A stretch of 8,492 bases of DNA from Candidatus Cloacimonadota bacterium. Lineage in GTDB: Bacteria > Cloacimonadota > Cloacimonadia > Cloacimonadales > Cloacimonadaceae. Below are positions 5,560 to 8,492 of the stretch, piece after piece. The notes below the pieces were generated by a model, which saw only the letters and a program-made list of their open reading frames with translations, was not told where the DNA came from and searched no databases. Within the stretch, counting starts at the first letter, position 1; every line of letters begins with the position of its first letter. The position numbers and the translations under genes were made by a program. The stretch spans positions 1 through 8,492 of the forward strand of contig JALNYD010000114.1 in the NCBI GenBank assembly GCA_023230025.1, given 5' to 3'.

Positions 5560-6109
5560 GCACATACCCAATGCTCTGACCATTCTTCGCTTTCTCTTGG
5601 TGCCAGTATTCGTTTACATGCTGTTTATATGCCCCTGTCCCAATAGCGCTCTTATCAGCCTGATCATCTTTGTTGTAGCATCTTTGACAGATTATGTGGA
5701 TGGCTTTCTTGCCCGCAGGTGGAAAGTGATCAGTGATTTTGGTAAGATTATGGACCCTCTTGCGGATAAACTGCTGGTGCTAACCGCTTTGATCGGATTA
5801 ACCTGGCTGGAGCCTTTCCGCCTGCCTCTGGCAATTTTCATTATCATCCTTAGCCGCGAGATAGGTATCACTATCTTGCGTGAAGTAATGCAAAAGAAAG
5901 GCATTGTGGTTGCCGCAGATAAACTTGGTAAGTTAAAGACAGTGATGCAGATGCTGGGGATAATCTTTGCCCTGGCAGCGATGGCTTTGCTCCCAGATAT
6001 CAGTTCCGTGATGATCCTGGGAGTTCGAATCTGGTTTTGGCTGGTGGTGGTCATCACTGTTTTAAGTGGTTTGAACTATTTGAAAGCACTGTTTGGAAAG
6101 GAGGCTTAA
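5552..6109 (+). CDS. pgsA: CDP-diacylglycerol-glycerol-3-phosphate 3-phosphatidyltransferase
   Basis: The 185-residue integral membrane enzyme makes phosphatidylglycerophosphate, the precursor of phosphatidylglycerol and cardiolipin. It has the full CDP-alcohol phosphotransferase motif D47-x2-D50-G51-x2-A54-R55-x8-G64-x3-D68-x3-D72. The N-terminal IPNALTILRFLLVPVF and the later SREIGITILR plus DKLGKLKTVMQM are typical of PgsA rather than of serine- or inositol-using relatives. Several hydrophobic helices lie at about 8-28, 31-46, 73-88, 91-110, 132-148 and 156-175. I place the start at the ATG at 5552, which has GAGG at 5542-5545 six bases upstream; an in-frame ATG at 5540 would add four residues without a comparable site. 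The gene overlaps the FtsX-like gene and ends one base before the next start, so translation is probably coupled. Confidence 0.93.
   Translation: MYKHIPNALTILRFLLVPVFVYMLFICPCPNSALISLIIFVVASLTDYVDGFLARRWKVISDFGKIMDPLADKLLVLTALIGLTWLEPFRLPLAIFIIILSREIGITILREVMQKKGIVVAADKLGKLKTVMQMLGIIFALAAMALLPDISSVMILGVRIWFWLVVVITVLSGLNYLKALFGKEA
6097..6104 (+). promoter_or_regulatory. Perfect Shine-Dalgarno for the DUF4837-like lipoprotein
   Basis: AAAGGAGG is the strongest ribosome site in the window, ending six bases before the ATG at 6111 and embedded in the end of pgsA. It fixes the start so that the lipoprotein signal peptide begins at residue 1, and suggests relatively high translation of this gene. 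Confidence 0.7.
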
Positions 6110-6110
6110 G

Positions 6111-7163
6111 ATGCGTTGGATGATTTTGATCCTCGCTTTACTGCTGCTTATGGGCTGCACTGGCAGCAAGGAAGAAGCTCGTAACACAGAGTATGACGAT
6201 TTGATTGATAACGGCAAAGCCCTGGCCATGGGCGATGAACGCGATGTGTATGTATTCTGCGATGCCACAAACTGGAGCAAGGTTCAAGGCATCATCCGCG
6301 GCAGCATTGAGCGGGAACTGATGCTGGTTTACAAAGAGAAGTATTTCAACCTGATCCTCACAGACATCGCCGAATATCCCAAATATGAAAAGCACCGCAA
6401 TCTGATCCTGATCGGTGATTTGGCATCTTCCGGCAAGGTTTCCACTCACATGAAGCAAAGCCTGGTTCAGGATTTTATCACCCGCGTGCAGCAAAGCGGA
6501 GCTGACCTCCTGATAGCCAAGAACTTTGCCAGCCGCGATCAATTGATCATGTATCTGCTGGCCACCGATGCCGAAAACCTGCTAAAGATCTCCGCCTTTC
6601 AAAGCGAAAACATCTTTCAACTACTCCTGAAGCGCTACCGCGACCGCCTGGGATATCAAGCCTATCAACAGAAGCTAATCCCCGCCTCTTTCTTTAAGCC
6701 CTATCCCTTCAGCCTGAAGATTCCCGACAATTACACGCTCTATTCAAACGACCGCAAGGGAAACTTCCTTTCTTTCCTCTACCGTGCCCGTATGCAAAAC
6801 CGGGAGATACCGGATAAGTATATCAATATCTATTATGAAGACATGGCGGAAGAAAATCAACTGACCCATGACTGGTTCATCGAAAAACGCCAGATGCTGG
6901 GCGACAAGTACTTTGAGGGAGATGTCTTTGATCCTGCCCAGGTGCGCAAGGATGGACTGGGCTTTGCCGGATTCAACGCTCTGCGGCTCACCGGAGCCTG
7001 GACCAATGCCAAACACATGATTGGTGGCGCTTTCCAAAGCTTCGCCTTCTGGCACAACGGCAAAGCCTACATCGTGGATAACAGCGTCTATTTTCCTGCG
7101 GGAGATAAATTGTCCGTTTTGCAGGAGCTATTTGTGATTTCAGAAAGCATCCGCTTGAAATAG
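6111..7163 (+). CDS. DUF4837-like lipoprotein of unknown function
   Basis: The 350-residue protein begins with a short signal peptide and lipobox LMGC, giving a lipidated C16; the next residue is threonine, which under the E. coli sorting rule would direct it to the outer membrane (extrapolation). The mature part resembles the DUF4837 lipoprotein family of Bacteroidetes relatives. Similar features are an early ERDVYVFCDATNW strand-turn, a middle FSLKIPDNYTLYSNDRKGNF block, the segment PDKYINIYYEDM, and the C-terminal TNAKHMIGGAFQSFAFWHNGK block followed by a segment ending in FPAGDKLSVLQEL. Two related alpha/beta halves seem likely (about 40-190 and 205-350). The function of this family is not known to me. 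It has the best ribosome site in the window, follows pgsA by one base, and its stop codon overlaps the ribosome site of the next lipoprotein, so it is probably part of an envelope operon. The family call is from remembered patterns. Confidence 0.68.
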   Translation: MRWMILILALLLLMGCTGSKEEARNTEYDDLIDNGKALAMGDERDVYVFCDATNWSKVQGIIRGSIERELMLVYKEKYFNLILTDIAEYPKYEKHRNLILIGDLASSGKVSTHMKQSLVQDFITRVQQSGADLLIAKNFASRDQLIMYLLATDAENLLKISAFQSENIFQLLLKRYRDRLGYQAYQQKLIPASFFKPYPFSLKIPDNYTLYSNDRKGNFLSFLYRARMQNREIPDKYINIYYEDMAEENQLTHDWFIEKRQMLGDKYFEGDVFDPAQVRKDGLGFAGFNALRLTGAWTNAKHMIGGAFQSFAFWHNGKAYIVDNSVYFPAGDKLSVLQELFVISESIRLK

Positions 7164-7170
7164 GAGCATA

Positions 7171-8492
7171 ATGCGTCGGCTAATTATTCCCATCATCCTG
7201 AGCCTGGGTCTGGGTGCTTGCGCCCTGAACTCCGGCAATGCTGCTGCCTCTGAGCCAGGAACCCGTGATCTCTCGCAACCAAGTCTGGCATCCATTTATC
7301 ATTATCTGTGCGGAAGCTTTGCATCCTTTAGCGATCTGCCGACTGCCGAAGCCCACTTTCAAAGAGCTTTTGCCTCTGATCCGAACAGTCCCCAGATCAA
7401 ACGGGAGCTTCTGAGAACCAAGATCAACTTGCACCGCTATGGCCAAATCCCTGATTCTGAGTTTGTGGAGATTCTCCGGCTGGTTCGGGATGATCAGGAT
7501 TTGGAGATTGAGGAACTATCCTATTTGCTAAGCTTCTATGATGCCTATGATGATCAGGAAGGCAAGGACTGGGTTTTGAGACAATTGGAATCCAGGACAG
7601 ATGATCCGATCAGTATGTATGTGCTTTATGCCCACAACTATCGCATGAGTGGGAAGGCAGACACCAAAAAGATTGCCCGCATTCTGGATGCTGCCGAAGA
7701 TAAAAAACCGATCGCCTATGCTCTGGCCAGCTATCATCTGGAAAAGGATCCTCAGATCAGCAAAGAGCTGCTGAAAATCTATGGCAACGACGTAAAATCC
7801 AAAGAACTAATGCTGGATACTCTGATCGGGCTTGAGGATTTCACTCAGATCAGTAAGTTGTTTGCGGAGTATCAATATCCGGAAGACGCCATGATCATGA
7901 AGTTCAGTATGGACAGAATGCGCAATATCAAACGCGCGGATCTGATTATTCCTCACAGCCAGAAGATTCTGGATACCAATGACAAATACTTGATTGCCAT
8001 GCTGGCTGAGCTTGTCTATTATGCCGAAGACATTCCAGTGATCACGAGTATTAGTGATTATCTGCTCCGGGGAACCTTTGAACCCCAAATGGATACTCAG
8101 ATTGCGCCAATCCTGATCTCTTATGCCATAATCCATCCAGAGAGCAATCTTCCGCTTGATGATCTGAATCAGCGGGTATCCAGTTTCAATAGCGCCATAA
8201 CCATCCCTCTGCGCTATCTGTATTTCCGCAGTCCTGAATCAGTGGAAGCAGCTCAGACCGCTCAGGTTGATTTCCAGAACAGAGTTCAGGAGTGTATCAC
8301 AGATCCAGCCTTGAAGAATCTGCTGCTGGCGGCTGATTTGATAAATCCTCAAAACTATGCTACAGAGGCTGCTTTCAACTTTGTACTGCATCAGGCCAAT
8401 AGAGATGTAGCTCCCAAAGAGGATTTTGAGTTTGCCATTTCCTATGCCTTTGCCAATGATCGCCGCCAGGAGGTGATCCCTCTGCTGCGTAA
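7171..8492 (+). CDS. Large lipoprotein with TPR-like N-terminal region (partial, runs off the window)
   Basis: An open reading frame of 440 codons plus two bases starts at 7171 and has no stop before the window ends. TAGGAG at 7161-7166, which includes the stop of the preceding gene, gives a ribosome site four bases upstream. Residues 1-17 form a lipoprotein signal peptide with lipobox LGAC (lipidated C17). Residues of about 40-75 (LASIYHYLCGSFASF, then TAEAHFQRAFASDPNSP) look like a tetratricopeptide repeat: small residue, aromatic, A-x-x-x-F-x-x-A, and a terminal D-P. The rest is mostly helical and repeat-like, as in TPR scaffolds or outer-membrane assembly factors, but no second clean repeat is obvious by eye. 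No enzymatic motif was seen. Coupling to the DUF4837-like lipoprotein suggests that the two may act together at the outer membrane or in the periplasm. The remainder of the protein lies to the right. Confidence 0.8.
   Translation, partial: MRRLIIPIILSLGLGACALNSGNAAASEPGTRDLSQPSLASIYHYLCGSFASFSDLPTAEAHFQRAFASDPNSPQIKRELLRTKINLHRYGQIPDSEFVEILRLVRDDQDLEIEELSYLLSFYDAYDDQEGKDWVLRQLESRTDDPISMYVLYAHNYRMSGKADTKKIARILDAAEDKKPIAYALASYHLEKDPQISKELLKIYGNDVKSKELMLDTLIGLEDFTQISKLFAEYQYPEDAMIMKFSMDRMRNIKRADLIIPHSQKILDTNDKYLIAMLAELVYYAEDIPVITSISDYLLRGTFEPQMDTQIAPILISYAIIHPESNLPLDDLNQRVSSFNSAITIPLRYLYFRSPESVEAAQTAQVDFQNRVQECITDPALKNLLLAADLINPQNYATEAAFNFVLHQANRDVAPKEDFEFAISYAFANDRRQEVIPLLR

Noticed and set aside
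7489..7559. Repeated 11-base GATGATCAGGA at 7489-7499 and 7549-7559
   Set aside because: Both copies are in frame in the lipoprotein and encode DDQ plus an acidic residue; only two short copies, best explained by local codon and residue repetition.
8038..8045. Eight-base palindrome GTGATCAC
   Set aside because: Short palindromes of this size are expected by chance in this length, and it lies within coding sequence.
7180..8136. Antisense open frames in the right-hand part
   Set aside because: They are opposite the continuous + strand lipoprotein frame that has a start, ribosome site and lipobox.

Overview
The window is densely packed and every gene I can support lies on the + strand. It suggests a Gram-negative-type bacterium of the FCB/Bacteroidetes-related radiation. 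The evidence is two consecutive lipoproteins with clear lipoboxes, one resembling the Bacteroidetes-type DUF4837 family, plus good Shine-Dalgarno sequences, mid-range GC by eye and no sign of foreign DNA. A Cloacimonadota-like organism would fit, but that is an impression from the protein style, not a proven assignment.

Layout. (1) Positions 1-1529: the 3' end of an M23 metallopeptidase (cell-wall hydrolase or its activator), then thiamine pyrophosphokinase (14-base overlap), then a membrane PAP2 phosphatase (stop and start share one base). (2) Positions 1530-1634: the only sizeable intergenic gap, 105 bases. It holds a weak hairpin and a sigma70-like promoter whose -35 box lies inside two overlapping inverted repeats. 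(3) Positions 1635-4714: xseB, a farnesyl-diphosphate-synthase-type prenyltransferase, dut, nadA and a TrmN6-like methyltransferase, packed with overlaps or gaps of 0-9 bases. (4) Positions 4717-8492: a four-helix FtsX-like membrane protein, pgsA, a DUF4837-like lipoprotein and a TPR-like lipoprotein that runs off the right edge. The last gene is open to the end of the window.

How the genes relate. From 1635 onward the genes look like one long translationally coupled operon. It mixes housekeeping metabolism (prenyl diphosphates, dUTP removal, the first committed quinolinate step of NAD synthesis, thiamine diphosphate) with envelope work (PAP2 lipid phosphatase, phosphatidylglycerophosphate synthase, FtsX-like protein, lipoproteins, M23 hydrolase). 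The xseB-ispA pair is a widely conserved linkage, but the usual partners xseA and dxs are not next to it. No RNA gene, mobile element, CRISPR array or convincing strong terminator was seen. I see no clear new multi-gene system. The less explained part is the right-hand envelope block (FtsX-like protein without FtsE, DUF4837 lipoprotein, TPR lipoprotein).
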